Shown here piece by piece: positions 16,373-25,068 of a stretch of 64,000 nt of DNA; the stretch's first letter is position 1; each line of letters opens with the position of its first letter. Origin of the DNA: an uncultured Verrucomicrobiota bacterium (GTDB lineage Bacteria > Verrucomicrobiota > Verrucomicrobiia > Limisphaerales > UBA9464); the NCBI GenBank assembly GCA_903907925.1, contig CAIVQB010000020.1, positions 1 through 64,000 on the forward strand, read 5' to 3'. The notes beneath the pieces were generated by a model. It made no database searches. It worked only from the letters and a program-made list of their open reading frames with translations, and was not told the origin of the DNA. Both the position numbers and the translations under genes were made by a program.

Positions 16373-17124
16373 GTTGCGAGGGCCGCCGCCTGGAGTTTCA
16401 GAAGTTCACCGACGCCGGACCGTGCCAACCGGAGCAGTTCGGCCAGTTCACCGTCGCTAAAGGTGGTTTCCTCGCCCGCGGCCTGGATTTCGATGAACTG
16501 ACCGGCACCGTTCATCACGACGTTCATGTCCACCGCTGCATCGCGATCTTCGGGATAGTTCAGGTCGAGCACCGGGAGTCCAGCCACCACGCCGCAACTC
16601 ACCGCCGCCACCGGGGTCAGCGGGTTCTCCTTGATTTTGCCCTCCTCCATCAGCTTCCGGATCGCCAAGCCCAGGGCCACGCACGCGCCGGTGATGCTGG
16701 CCGTCCGGGTCCCGCCGTCGGCCTGAAGAACGTCGCAATCGATCCAGGCCGTTCGCGCTCCGAATTTTTCGAGATCTAGCACGGCGCGCAGGGAGCGGCC
16801 AATGAGTCGCTGGATTTCCTGGGACCGGCCGTCGAGTTTGAGTTTGGAAATGTCGCGGGCCTTCCGGTCCAGGGTGGAGTAGGGAAGCATCGAATACTCC
16901 GCCGTGATCCAGCCTCCAGTGACCTTTTGATCCTTCATCCAGCGCGGCACCGATTCCTCGATGGTCACTCCGCAGATGACCCGGGTATTGCCCCATTCGA
17001 TCAGGGTCGAACCGGCCGCGTGGGGCGCGATGTGATTTTGGAAGCGGATCGGGCGCAACTGGCCCGGGAGGCGTCCGTCCGCTCTCGGTGCGGCGATGAC
17101 TGAACTGGAAAGGTCTGAACTCAT
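16369..17124 (-). CDS. rph: Ribonuclease PH
   Basis: The 251-residue product is a phosphate-dependent 3'-5' exoribonuclease that trims tRNA 3' ends. Motifs include LRPIRFQNH, GNTRVICGVTIEE, TAEYSMLPYST, and the C-terminal LDLNYPEDRDAAVDMNVVM and FIEIQAAGEE. Length matches the family. The stop overlaps the phosphatase start (ATGA). Confidence 0.95.
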   Translation of the reverse strand: MSSDLSSSVIAAPRADGRLPGQLRPIRFQNHIAPHAAGSTLIEWGNTRVICGVTIEESVPRWMKDQKVTGGWITAEYSMLPYSTLDRKARDISKLKLDGRSQEIQRLIGRSLRAVLDLEKFGARTAWIDCDVLQADGGTRTASITGACVALGLAIRKLMEEGKIKENPLTPVAAVSCGVVAGLPVLDLNYPEDRDAAVDMNVVMNGAGQFIEIQAAGEETTFSDGELAELLRLARSGVGELLKLQAAALAT

Positions 17125-17242
17125 GAAGCGCGAAGCCTAGGAGGCCGTCCGGAAAATCGGAAGGATCCTGTTTTCGAAGGGACGGCGGGCGGATAAAGCG
17201 CGATGTTTTTTTTGTCCCGTTGACCCGCACCGTCGCGCTCAA

Positions 17243-17695
17243 TTACCGCGAGGGCAGTGCGGGTTGCGGCGTGAAACTGACCGCGCCTTTGGCTTTGCCC
17301 GCCTCGAGTTCGAGCCGGTATCCGATGCCGGGAATCAGTTTCTCCGGGGGGCCGCCAACGGTTTCCATTCCGCCGATGGCGTCGCCGAAGTGAAACCCCC
17401 GGACCGGCTCGGAAACGGTTTTGGCCTTGAGCTGCCAGACGGGTTTGGCGTCGGCAGCCGTCGCGCTGTTGGTCAGGAGCGAGAGGGGCGTGACCTTCAA
17501 CGCGGTGAGTTGCAGGTCCTGATCGAAGCCGAAAAGGATGGGCAGGACATCGTCCGGACCCGCGTTGGGCATGAACGGCCGCGACGACACATTGATTTGA
17601 ATGCGCGGACGGGAGCCCAAGTCAGTGAACCGGAAGACGTAGAGCACCGCCAGCGCCACGGCGAGGGTGATCAGGGTCCAGGAATTCTTGGTCAT
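17243..17695 (-). CDS. Hypothetical membrane-anchored protein
   Basis: The 150-residue product has one N-terminal membrane segment (WTLITLAVALAVLYVF) and then a soluble domain outside the membrane, with FMPNAGPDDVLPILFGFDQD and IPGIGYRLELEAGKAKGAVSF. No family is recognised. ATG 17695 is preferred to the upstream in-frame start at 17728 because the membrane segment begins there. It is 118 bases downstream of the rph start on the same strand; it may have its own promoter. Confidence 0.55.
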   Translation of the reverse strand: MTKNSWTLITLAVALAVLYVFRFTDLGSRPRIQINVSSRPFMPNAGPDDVLPILFGFDQDLQLTALKVTPLSLLTNSATAADAKPVWQLKAKTVSEPVRGFHFGDAIGGMETVGGPPEKLIPGIGYRLELEAGKAKGAVSFTPQPALPSR

Positions 17696-17823
17696 CACGT
17701 GATGCAGGCAGACTGGATCGTGACGCAAGTCATTCGACGGACGTGGAATGGTTCATGAAACGACGGGGTGGTTCATGAAGGCTGGCGTCGTTCAACAGCA
17801 ACCGTAACCGAGCCAAATTCGAC

Positions 17824-18582
17824 ATGCACAACCAGCCCAATTCCGAAAGATCCCGCGAGGCGTTCACCCTGATCGAACTCCTGGTGGTGATCGCCATCAT
17901 CGCCATCCTGGCCGGAATGCTGTTGCCCTCGCTGGGCCGCGCCAAGGATGCCGCCAAGCGCATCAGTTGCGTGAACCAGCTCCACCAGATCGGTCTGGCA
18001 AGCACCATGTACGCCAGTGACAACAAGGGCGATTTCCCGGAGCGCAACACCGGGCCTCGCTGGCCCGATCGCTGGTATCCGTACTTCAAGAGCTTGAAAA
18101 CCCTTGTCTGTCCGGGAGATATCGCCGCCGGTGGCAAGAACACCCCGGCCACGACCGAGACCCGGACCAATCTCGTCGCTGATTCGGCGCCCCGGACCTA
18201 CATCATGAACGGCTGGAACGATGTTTTCAGCGAGCAGATGGGGGCCGACTTCAACATGAACAGCATCATCAACAAGACCATCAATGAGTCGGTCTTCAAG
18301 GAACCCGCGGACACCGTGATTCTGGGTGAAAAACTGTATTCGAGCGGGCATTACTACATGGATTTTCTGGAAGGAAAACTCGGCAACGACATCGAGGTCC
18401 TGAACCAGGGCGTTCACAGCACCACGGTTAGGACCGACACCGGAGGCAAGGGCGGTGGATCGAACTACGCCTTCGCCGACGGCAGCACCCGGTTTCTCAA
18501 GAACGGCCGGTCGTTCAACCCGGTCAATCTTTGGGCCATCGTGGATCACTGGCGCACCAACGCCATTGGCTCCTTGAATTGA
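17824..18582 (+). CDS. Prepilin-type protein with H-X9-DG domain
   Basis: The 252-residue product has the type IV/II prepilin cleavage site before [20 protein letters not shown], so it would be processed by a prepilin peptidase and inserted in the inner membrane. The remainder is globular, with [21 protein letters not shown] and the C-terminal [13 protein letters not shown]. This last phrase is the end of the DUF1559/H-X9-DG-type domain, which occurs in large paralogous families in Verrucomicrobiota and Planctomycetes. Role uncertain; it may be a pseudopilin rather than a pilus subunit. It stands alone and ends before a strong terminator. Confidence 0.85.
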   Translation: MHNQPNSERSREAFTLIELLVVIAIIAILAGMLLPSLGRAKDAAKRISCVNQLHQIGLASTMYASDNKGDFPERNTGPRWPDRWYPYFKSLKTLVCPGDIAAGGKNTPATTETRTNLVADSAPRTYIMNGWNDVFSEQMGADFNMNSIINKTINESVFKEPADTVILGEKLYSSGHYYMDFLEGKLGNDIEVLNQGVHSTTVRTDTGGKGGGSNYAFADGSTRFLKNGRSFNPVNLWAIVDHWRTNAIGSLN

Positions 18583-18705
18583 TCGCCGGTTCCCGCGGGT
18601 CGGGTCCATCTCACGGCTGAGAAACGCCGGTTTGGCACATCGCCTGCATCTCTCAAACCTGTCGACGCGCTGTTCGCGTGGATTCGGTTGGCAGGTTCTG
18701 GGTTG

Positions 18706-18749
18706 GATCGCCCACTTCGGCACGTGCCGGAGTGGGCGATCTTGTTTTT
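18706..18749 (+). terminator. Strong rho-independent terminator after prepilin gene
   Basis: GATCGCCCACTTCGGCAC (18706-18723) pairs base for base with GTGCCGGAGTGGGCGATC (18724-18741), with a single G-U. TTGTTTTT follows. The palindrome is 36 bases with the loop formed by the central pairs. It separates convergent genes. Confidence 0.9.
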
Positions 18750-18759
18750 CGACCGCCCG

Positions 18760-20175
18760 TCAACCGGCCGATCCAGCCCCAATGGCCTCCGCGAGTTCCT
18801 CGGCAGGATAGGTCCAAATCTCGGCCAGGGTTGGATGATAGTGCGGCACCGCGGCAAATTGGGCGGCAGTCATTCGTCCGGCCATCGCCACAATGACTTC
18901 GTGGATCAGTTCGCCGCCCTCCGGCCCGACACAGGCCCCGCCCAGCAGCTCACCCGTCCGGGCGTCCGCGATCAGTTTCACGAATCCGTCCTTTGTCCCC
19001 CGGATCATCGACTTCCCGTGATCATTGAACGGATGGGTGGCTGATTTGATCTCGCGCCCGTTCGCGCGGGCTTCGACCTCGGTCATCCCGACCTGCGCCA
19101 CCGCCGGATCGGTGAAGACCACCGTCGTCACCAACCGATAATCCATCTCGCGCGGACTGCCGGCCTGGAGAATGTTGCGGGCGGCGATCTCTCCCTGCTG
19201 GATGGCGATGTGAACCACTTCATGCGGCCCGCAGCAATCACCGGCGGCAAAGATGTGGGGAACCGTGGTGGCCTGATGCCGGTTGGTCACGATGCGATTG
19301 CCGTCGAGGGCGATGCCCGCCGCGGCGAGGTTGAGGGACTCGACGTTGGGTTGGCGACCGAGACCGTTGAAGACAGCGGCCACCTCGACCGTTCGGCTGC
19401 CGGAACCTTCCTCAAAGTGAATCCGGTGACATCGCGATTCTCCCGGGCCGGCCGAGGATTCGATTCCGATGATCCGGGTGCCGGTGTAAACGGTGATGCC
19501 TTCCCGCCGTAGTGCCTTCTCCAGTTCATGGGCCACATCCGGATCCCCGTCCCGGAGCACGTGGGGGCCACGCTGGATGAGGGTGACCCGGCTGCCGAAG
19601 CGTGCGAAAAACTGGGCGAATTCCAGCGCCACCGCGCCTCCGCCCAACACAGCGACCGAGTCGGGAATTCCGGGTCCGCGAAGGGCGTCATCGCTGGTCA
19701 GGGGCTCCGCCTCCAACAGGCCGGGAATGGGGGGCACGCTGATGCGTGATCCGGTGGCGATGATGGTGTGGGCGGTGGTGACGGTGAGCCCGCCGTCGAG
19801 TTCGAGTTCGTGGGGGGTTCGAAACCGCGCCGAGGAGCGGACCAACTCGAAACGGCCGCCCTCCAATTGTTCACGGCGGTACTTGGCGAATTCGGCGATC
19901 AATTCGTCCTTCCGCGCGAACAACCGGTTTCGATCCAGCGTCACCGGACCGGCGTGAATACCCCAAACGCGGGCCTGATCGATGTTGTGACGGAGTTCCG
20001 CCGCCTGCAGCAGTGCCTTGGTTGGCATGCACCCCCGGAGAATGCAAAGGCCGCCCAGTTCGGCGGCCCCGTCGATCACGGCCGCCCGGACTCCGCCGGC
20101 CGCCAGGGTGCGCGCAGCGGCGTAGCCCGCGCTCCCGCCGCCGACCACCACCGCATCAAAATCGAAGGAGGACAT
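18760..20175 (-). CDS. FAD-dependent pyridine nucleotide-disulfide oxidoreductase (Lpd/MerA-like)
   Basis: The 471-residue product starts with FAD-binding VVVGGGSAGYAAARTLA and has the redox-active disulfide in GGLCILRGCMPTK (about residues 41-53), the shape of dihydrolipoamide dehydrogenase and mercuric reductase. The NADP-binding half shows VAVLGGGAVALEFAQFFARFG, the FAD segment PHIFAAGDCCG, and the C-terminal interface HYHPTLAEI with the His-Glu pair. No pyruvate dehydrogenase genes or merR are nearby, so the electron partner is unknown. Start is ATG 20175. Confidence 0.88.
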   Translation of the reverse strand: MSSFDFDAVVVGGGSAGYAAARTLAAGGVRAAVIDGAAELGGLCILRGCMPTKALLQAAELRHNIDQARVWGIHAGPVTLDRNRLFARKDELIAEFAKYRREQLEGGRFELVRSSARFRTPHELELDGGLTVTTAHTIIATGSRISVPPIPGLLEAEPLTSDDALRGPGIPDSVAVLGGGAVALEFAQFFARFGSRVTLIQRGPHVLRDGDPDVAHELEKALRREGITVYTGTRIIGIESSAGPGESRCHRIHFEEGSGSRTVEVAAVFNGLGRQPNVESLNLAAAGIALDGNRIVTNRHQATTVPHIFAAGDCCGPHEVVHIAIQQGEIAARNILQAGSPREMDYRLVTTVVFTDPAVAQVGMTEVEARANGREIKSATHPFNDHGKSMIRGTKDGFVKLIADARTGELLGGACVGPEGGELIHEVIVAMAGRMTAAQFAAVPHYHPTLAEIWTYPAEELAEAIGAGSAG

Positions 20176-20286
20176 GCCGAATACTCGGCCTGCGGAACCC
20201 GAAACGCAAACGCGTCATCCCCGGCGGGAGCGCAGTCCGTGGACCGGCACTTGGCAGACAGGATTCCATGCGCCATGTTGTCGGCC

Positions 20287-20715
20287 ATGGCTGATCTCAT
20301 TTATCCCCGTTCGCCGAAAGAAATCATGGACGGGTGGGCCTATCTGCCCCGGTTCATCGACAAGATTCGAATGCACCTGGCCGGACGTCTTCACTCTGAT
20401 TATCAACCGAATTTCGCCCACAAGGGTTTTGACGCCGAATGGCTCAAGGCGGCGGGATTGAAGGCGGAGGATTTCATCGCCGTAGTGCAGGGCACGATCA
20501 CCGACGGCGAGGTCTTTGATTGGGTCCGCACCCACGTGAAGGCTTCCGCCGCGGACAAGGCCAGGTTCAATCAATGGCTGTTGAACCGCGGCAACGAAGC
20601 CGATCCGGCCATCCGCCAACGCCTGCAACAGCGCAAGGTCGAGGCCGGCCTGGGGCATCGCGACGACCTTCAGACCTTTGTCGACTTCATCGACGCCGAC
20701 GAGAAGCGGTCGTAG
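20287..20715 (+). CDS. DUF5069 family protein
   Basis: The 142-residue product begins RSPKEIMDGWAYLPRFIDKI, then LAGRLHSDYQPNF, followed by the C-terminal VFDWVRTHVK. These match the DUF5069 pattern, of which a second copy lies at 34710. No activity is known. It is cytoplasmic (no signal or membrane segment). The ORF extends upstream to 19768, but that part runs antisense to the oxidoreductase; ATG 20287 is the family start. It is divergent to that gene. Confidence 0.75.
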   Translation: MADLIYPRSPKEIMDGWAYLPRFIDKIRMHLAGRLHSDYQPNFAHKGFDAEWLKAAGLKAEDFIAVVQGTITDGEVFDWVRTHVKASAADKARFNQWLLNRGNEADPAIRQRLQQRKVEAGLGHRDDLQTFVDFIDADEKRS

Positions 20716-20748
20716 GGAGCGGTTGTCGAATTGATGGGGCGGTGCCGA

Positions 20749-20890
20749 TCGTGGAGGGCTCGCTTCCACGCGAGCCCCATCTACGTCTTTGTCGTGCGCG
20801 AAACGGCCGCCGTTCGCGAATCGCAACCCGACGAAAGACTCCCGACCGGTTCGCGATCAATTGGGGCGCGGGTGGAACCGCGCCCTCCAG
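20749..20890. repeat. Inverted pair of family B palindromic repeats
   Basis: A 28-bp repeat copy (20752-20779, TGGAGGGCTCGCTTCCACGC...) and a second (20862-20889) lie in opposite orientation at the ends of a 142-base segment, giving imperfect terminal inverted repeats. The right copy is the exact complement of 48035-48062. No coding sequence is inside. Confidence 0.65.
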
Positions 20891-20901
20891 GGTTCGATTC
20901 C

Positions 20902-21045
20902 CGAGAATAGCCCTGATCTTCAGACCGGGGTAAATCTGCATCAACCCGACCAGCCCCGGCAGGGGCGAAAGAATCTGTCGTCCCTGTCGGGACTTGGGTG
21001 ACGAGTGCGTTCAAAACCCAGGCCTGAAGGCCAGGGCTATTCTCG
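20902..21045. repeat. 144-bp inverted-repeat element
   Basis: CGAGAATAGCCCTG (20902-20915) and CAGGGCTATTCTCG (21032-21045) are exact inverted ends; the similarity continues to about 30 bases with 5 mismatches (…TCTTCAGACCGGGGT against …CTTCAGGCCTGGGT). The segment contains no ORF. It is a MITE-like or REP-like element. Confidence 0.65.
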
Positions 21046-21103
21046 TCGAACGAGCTGCGTTCGAAGGCAGCGGTTGAGTGTCTCAATAGTTGGAGCGGAT
21101 GTC

Positions 21104-21236
21104 TCCTTCTCCTCGGAGGGAGAAGGCCGAGATGAGGGCGGGCGTTGCGCGGAGTTCGGGTCTCCGATTCCGCCCTCTTCAACTCTTCAACCCTTCACAC
21201 TTCAACTCCTTGTCTTTTCAACATTTCAACCGCCCA
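21104..21236. repeat. Hairpin and TTCAAC-rich repeat tract
   Basis: CTCCTTCTCCTCGGAGGGAG plus AAGGCCGAGATGAGGGCG forms a hairpin, followed by CTCTTCAACTCTTCAACCC, ACTTCAACTCCTTG and TTTTCAACATTTCAAC, a degenerate TTCAAC tract. Related phrases occur at 39030-39100. It completes a 529-base repeat-filled gap upstream of galE's stop. Confidence 0.45.
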
Positions 21237-21244
21237 TCCCAGTC

Positions 21245-22216
21245 CTAATCCGCGTACCCCGTCGGATGCTTTTGATGCCAGGCCCACGCCGTGGCGACAA
21301 TCTGTTCCAGTTGGGGAAAATTCGGCTTCCAGCCCAGTTCGTGGATCGCCTTGTCGGCGGCGGCGACCAGGCGGGCGGGGTCGCCGGGGCGTCGTGCTTT
21401 TTCCACGACAGGGATCTTTGTTCCGGTGACTTTTTCGCAGGTGGCGATCACGTCGCGCACGGAAAACCCGGAGCCGTTTCCCAGGTTGAAGAACCCGCTC
21501 TTGCCCGGTTGCAACGCCAGGATGTGGGCCTGGGCCAGATCGGCGATATGGATGTAGTCGCGGATGCAGGTGCCGTCGGGAGTCGGGTAATCGGTCTCGT
21601 ACAATTCCACGTGCGTCTTCCGGCCCTGGGCGACGAACAGAACGTTGGGAATGATGTGGGATTCGATGCGGTGATGTTCCCCGAACTGCGCACTCGCACC
21701 GGCGGCGTTGAAATAGCGGAAGGCCACGAAATCCAGGGCGTGAATCTGCCGGTACCACAGCAGCACTTTTTCAAACATCAGCTTCGATTCGCCGTAGGGA
21801 TTGATCGGACGCTGGGGAAGGGTTTCGTCCATCGGCACGCGGTCCGGCGGGCCATAGGTGGCGCAGGTGGAGCTGAAGACGAACTTCTTCACCCCGGCAG
21901 CCACGGCGGCGTCGGCGAGGTTGATCGCATTGCTGACGTTGTTGCGGAAATACTTGGACGGGTCGGTCATCGATTCGCCCACCAGCGCGTGGGCGGCGAA
22001 GTGGATGACCGCCTCGGCACCGGCGTTTCGAACGGCGGAAAAGACCGTGTCGCGATCCGCCAGGTCGGCCTGCACGAAGGTTGCCCGCGAATCCACGGCG
22101 GAACGGTGGCCTTCGCTGAGGTTGTCGAGAACGGTGACCGAATGGCCCGCGTTGCAGAGCTCCTCGACACAGACCGACCCGATGTAGCCGGCGCCTCCAG
22201 TGACAAACACGTTCAT
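21245..22216 (-). CDS. galE: UDP-glucose 4-epimerase
   Basis: The 323-residue extended SDR interconverts UDP-glucose and UDP-galactose for surface polysaccharide or the Leloir pathway. It starts MNVFVTGGAGYIGSV with the NAD-binding glycine motif, has FSSTCATYG, the catalytic YGESK, and IRDYIHIADLA plus NLGNGSGFSV at the positions usual for GalE. Start ATG 22216 gives the family N-terminus. No other galactose genes are adjacent. Confidence 0.92.
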   Translation of the reverse strand: MNVFVTGGAGYIGSVCVEELCNAGHSVTVLDNLSEGHRSAVDSRATFVQADLADRDTVFSAVRNAGAEAVIHFAAHALVGESMTDPSKYFRNNVSNAINLADAAVAAGVKKFVFSSTCATYGPPDRVPMDETLPQRPINPYGESKLMFEKVLLWYRQIHALDFVAFRYFNAAGASAQFGEHHRIESHIIPNVLFVAQGRKTHVELYETDYPTPDGTCIRDYIHIADLAQAHILALQPGKSGFFNLGNGSGFSVRDVIATCEKVTGTKIPVVEKARRPGDPARLVAAADKAIHELGWKPNFPQLEQIVATAWAWHQKHPTGYAD

Positions 22217-22304
22217 GAGTGCGGGAACGTAGGGAGACTGCGACCCCGAGGGCAACGACAAGTTGGTGACGACGGGCTCGGTGCCCGCCCCAATCGACGC
22301 GCTC

Positions 22305-22985
22305 TCAATGGCAGTTCACGCATCCTCCCGCAGCCAGGGTGGGACTGAGGTAGGGAATCCCCAGTGACATCCCGCGGAGGATGAGCAGAAGCCCCACCGC
22401 CGCCGCGGAGAAGGGGACCAGTTGCTGAAGGCGGATCCGGAACGTCGCCGGAATGGCCCTGCCTGAAAGAGAAATGCCCAGCATGACTGGAAAGGTTCCA
22501 GCCCCGAACAGGACCATGTAGGCGATGCTGGAACCCCAGCTGCCGGCGGCCAGAGCACCGGCGGCCGCGGCGTAGACCATTCCGCAGGGCAGCAGGCCGT
22601 TGAGGAGGCCGAGTGTCCAGAGCGATGACAGCGACCGCCGCCGCAACACGACTGCGAGGGCGTTCTTCAGTTGACGCACCCCGGCACCGGCCAAGCCGCC
22701 GCCGATCGCACGTTGACCGAAAAACACGCCGGCGAGGATGGCCGAGCCAGCAGCCATTGACACCCAACGTTGTATTCCGGCCAGTGCCAGGGAATGGCCG
22801 ACCAGTCCCACCACACTTCCCAGCGCGGTGTAGGTGGTTACCCGGCCGAGATTGTAGGCGAGCCGGCCGGCGAAGAATCCCACCGGGCCGGATCCGGTCG
22901 CCGGCAGCGCCAGGGTCAACGGGCCGCACATTCCTGCGCAGTGCAAACTGCCTGCCAACCCCAGCAAGAACGCGGTCCAAAGCAT
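22305..22985 (-). CDS. SafE/TauE-like membrane protein of cbb3 oxidase cluster
   Basis: The 226-residue product has about six hydrophobic segments and starts FLLGLAGSLHCAGMCGPLTL with the HCxGMCG motif common to SafE-like proteins in cco operons, thought to aid copper delivery or oxidase maturation. It continues with GLLNGLLPCGMVYAA and FPVMLGISL. Unusually, the protein ends GGCVNCH, a CxxCH heme-c-like motif at the last five positions. It is the last gene of the operon, 10 bases after ccoH. Confidence 0.8.
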   Translation of the reverse strand: MLWTAFLLGLAGSLHCAGMCGPLTLALPATGSGPVGFFAGRLAYNLGRVTTYTALGSVVGLVGHSLALAGIQRWVSMAAGSAILAGVFFGQRAIGGGLAGAGVRQLKNALAVVLRRRSLSSLWTLGLLNGLLPCGMVYAAAAGALAAGSWGSSIAYMVLFGAGTFPVMLGISLSGRAIPATFRIRLQQLVPFSAAAVGLLLILRGMSLGIPYLSPTLAAGGCVNCH

Positions 22986-22994
22986 CGCAGGAAA

Positions 22995-23510
22995 TCAGGG
23001 TGTTGCGTGGGGAACCACGATCGTTTCGTCCCGGAAGAATTCCTCGCCACCGGCCTTCCAACCGACCCGCACCCGCCACAGTCCTGGAATCAGTCCGGCA
23101 GCGCCGATGGTTTGATGTCCAAAGGTGTCCACGGCCAAGGGAACTTCATGATCCAAGGCAGCGTTGGAAGGGCGATAGAAGTGGACGACGCCCGACACGC
23201 CCTTCGACAGGTGTTCGGTCGGAAGGTTGATTTTGATCCGTCCCGACCCGTATCCGATTTGGACGGCGGGCCCGACCGCCGCGGTTCGGCGGAGGCGATC
23301 GATCTGATCCTGATAGCGGATCTCCTGATCGTAGTAGTCCGTTCCCACCAGGTCGGTTTTCTGATGCAGCGACCAGGCGGTAAACAGGACAACGGCGGTG
23401 ATGAAGACGGCGAAATAGCCGATCAGGGCGTATGGCCAGGGATTCCAGGCCGCGCCCGCCCGGGGGTGCGAGGGAGTGAGTTCGGGTGACGTGGAAAGAA
23501 TCGGATTCAT
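22995..23510 (-). CDS. ccoH: Cytochrome oxidase accessory protein FixH/CcoH
   Basis: The 171-residue product has one N-terminal membrane segment (YALIGYFAVFITAVVLFTAW) then periplasmic VGTDYYDQEIRYQDQIDRL, the conserved FixH phrase. CcoH is needed for stable assembly of cbb3 oxidase. It sits in the usual order after ccoG with a short gap. ATG 23510 was chosen as the start because upstream residues to 23597 overlap the ccoG end. Confidence 0.88.
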   Translation of the reverse strand: MNPILSTSPELTPSHPRAGAAWNPWPYALIGYFAVFITAVVLFTAWSLHQKTDLVGTDYYDQEIRYQDQIDRLRRTAAVGPAVQIGYGSGRIKINLPTEHLSKGVSGVVHFYRPSNAALDHEVPLAVDTFGHQTIGAAGLIPGLWRVRVGWKAGGEEFFRDETIVVPHATP

Positions 23511-23517
23511 GGGGAAT

Positions 23518-25068
23518 TTAGTGGGTGTCGGAATCATCACGGGGACCGACAAAAACCGTTTTGACTGTTTCGAGGTGGTTGGTCCCGGAATAGACACCGA
23601 TGCGAACGGGTGTGGTGGAGCCCTTCAACAGGGCACGAGGCAGGGAGATCAGAACCGAACTTTGTCCCAGTTGATTCCGGGGGACCGTCAATCCGCCGCC
23701 CATGATGTCGATTTGCCCCTCGACGTTCTGCAATTGCAGCCGGATGGGCAGGTCGCGGTTGCTCTTGTTGATCACCTTCAGGGTGTAAAGATTGCTGATG
23801 CGGCCCTCGCCGGCGGATTGGAACAATGCACCGGGCGCGCGAAGAAGCAGGGTTTCCACCGCATGCCGGGTGAGGACCAATCCGAGGAAAAGAAGGATGA
23901 GGCCGGTCAACACCACCGAATACAGCTTCATGCGGGCGGTGAACCGCAGGGGTTGGCCGTGTTGAATCCCGTTGAGCGAAGCGTAGCGAACGAGACCGCG
24001 TGGCCGGCCGATCTTGTCCATCACCGTGTCGCAGGCGTCGATGCAGGCGGTGCAGTTGACGCATTCCATCTGGACGCCGTTGCGGATGTCGATGCCCGTT
24101 GGACAGACGGCCACGCATTGATGGCAGTTGACGCAATCGCCGTGGCCCTCGGCCTGGCGCAACGCGATCGATTGATTCCGCTTCCAGGGTGCGCGCGATT
24201 CGCCCCGCTTGGAATCGTAGGCGACAACCATCGTGTTCTCGTCCAATAGCGCCGACTGGAACCGGCCATACGGACAGATGAACGTGCAGGCTTGTTCACG
24301 GAACCGGGCGAAGATGGCGTAGAACACCAGGGTGAAGAGCAGCATGAATCCGAGTCCGGCGAGGTGCTCGTGCGGGTCGTCGGTGATGATGCGGATCAGG
24401 GCATCGCTACCGATGATGTAGCTGAGGAGGGTGTTTCCGATCAGGAACGACAGGGCGAAGAAGATCCCGTGCTTGAGTGCCTTGATGCGGACTTTGCGCG
24501 GGCTCCAGGGCGCGGCGGCGAGGGCCTTCTGCTCCTGGGCGTCGCCTTCGATGAGGTATTCCAGTTTGCGGAAAACCATCTCCATGAGGACGGTCTGGGG
24601 ACAGGTCCAACCGCACCACAACCGTCCGAAGGCGGTGGTGAAAATCATGATGCCCCCGAGGAAGGTAAGCATCGCGACCGCGAAGATGATGGCGTCCTCC
24701 GGCCAAAAGATCTGGCCCAGGATCGAGAACCGCCGGTCGACGATGTTGATCATCAACAGGGGATTGCCCTGGATGCGGACGACCGGCCCGATGAACATCA
24801 CTGCCAGCATCGCCCAGCTCAGGATCGTTCGACGCTGGTACCAACGGCCCGTTGGTTTCTTCGGAAAGATCCACCGGCGATTCCCGTCCTTGTCCGCCGT
24901 CGCCAGGTGTTCCCGGAAGTCCTGCCAGTCGACCTCGCGCGTCGACGTCCGTTCGGTGGCGGGACCTGCGTCAACACCGGTGGAATCGGGGCCTGGAAGA
25001 GAATCCGCAGACTCGTGGGACGGGGCCGGGGTCGAAGGAATCGATTCGCTGGGAGTGAGGTCGATCAC
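23518..25068 (-). CDS. ccoG: Cytochrome c oxidase accessory protein CcoG (FixG)
   Basis: The 516-residue product is a polyferredoxin-type membrane protein that supports copper reduction for cbb3 assembly. It has five or so membrane spans, GRLWCGWTCPQTVL, ACTFICPYGRFQ, and paired 4Fe-4S clusters in CVNCHQCVAVCP and CVNCTACIDACD. The C-terminal Ig-like domain includes NLYTLKVINKSNRD. The first 60 residues are Pro/Ser-rich and variable. It overlaps ccoP by 4 bases (ATGA). Confidence 0.92.
   Translation of the reverse strand: MIDLTPSESIPSTPAPSHESADSLPGPDSTGVDAGPATERTSTREVDWQDFREHLATADKDGNRRWIFPKKPTGRWYQRRTILSWAMLAVMFIGPVVRIQGNPLLMINIVDRRFSILGQIFWPEDAIIFAVAMLTFLGGIMIFTTAFGRLWCGWTCPQTVLMEMVFRKLEYLIEGDAQEQKALAAAPWSPRKVRIKALKHGIFFALSFLIGNTLLSYIIGSDALIRIITDDPHEHLAGLGFMLLFTLVFYAIFARFREQACTFICPYGRFQSALLDENTMVVAYDSKRGESRAPWKRNQSIALRQAEGHGDCVNCHQCVAVCPTGIDIRNGVQMECVNCTACIDACDTVMDKIGRPRGLVRYASLNGIQHGQPLRFTARMKLYSVVLTGLILLFLGLVLTRHAVETLLLRAPGALFQSAGEGRISNLYTLKVINKSNRDLPIRLQLQNVEGQIDIMGGGLTVPRNQLGQSSVLISLPRALLKGSTTPVRIGVYSGTNHLETVKTVFVGPRDDSDTH

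Noticed and set aside
20886-20905. GGTTCGATTCCC resembling a tRNA T arm
   Set aside because: No cloverleaf upstream; it is flanked by repeat elements.
21170-21236. TTCAAC tract as a CRISPR array
   Set aside because: Units are too short and irregular, with no uniform spacers and no cas genes.
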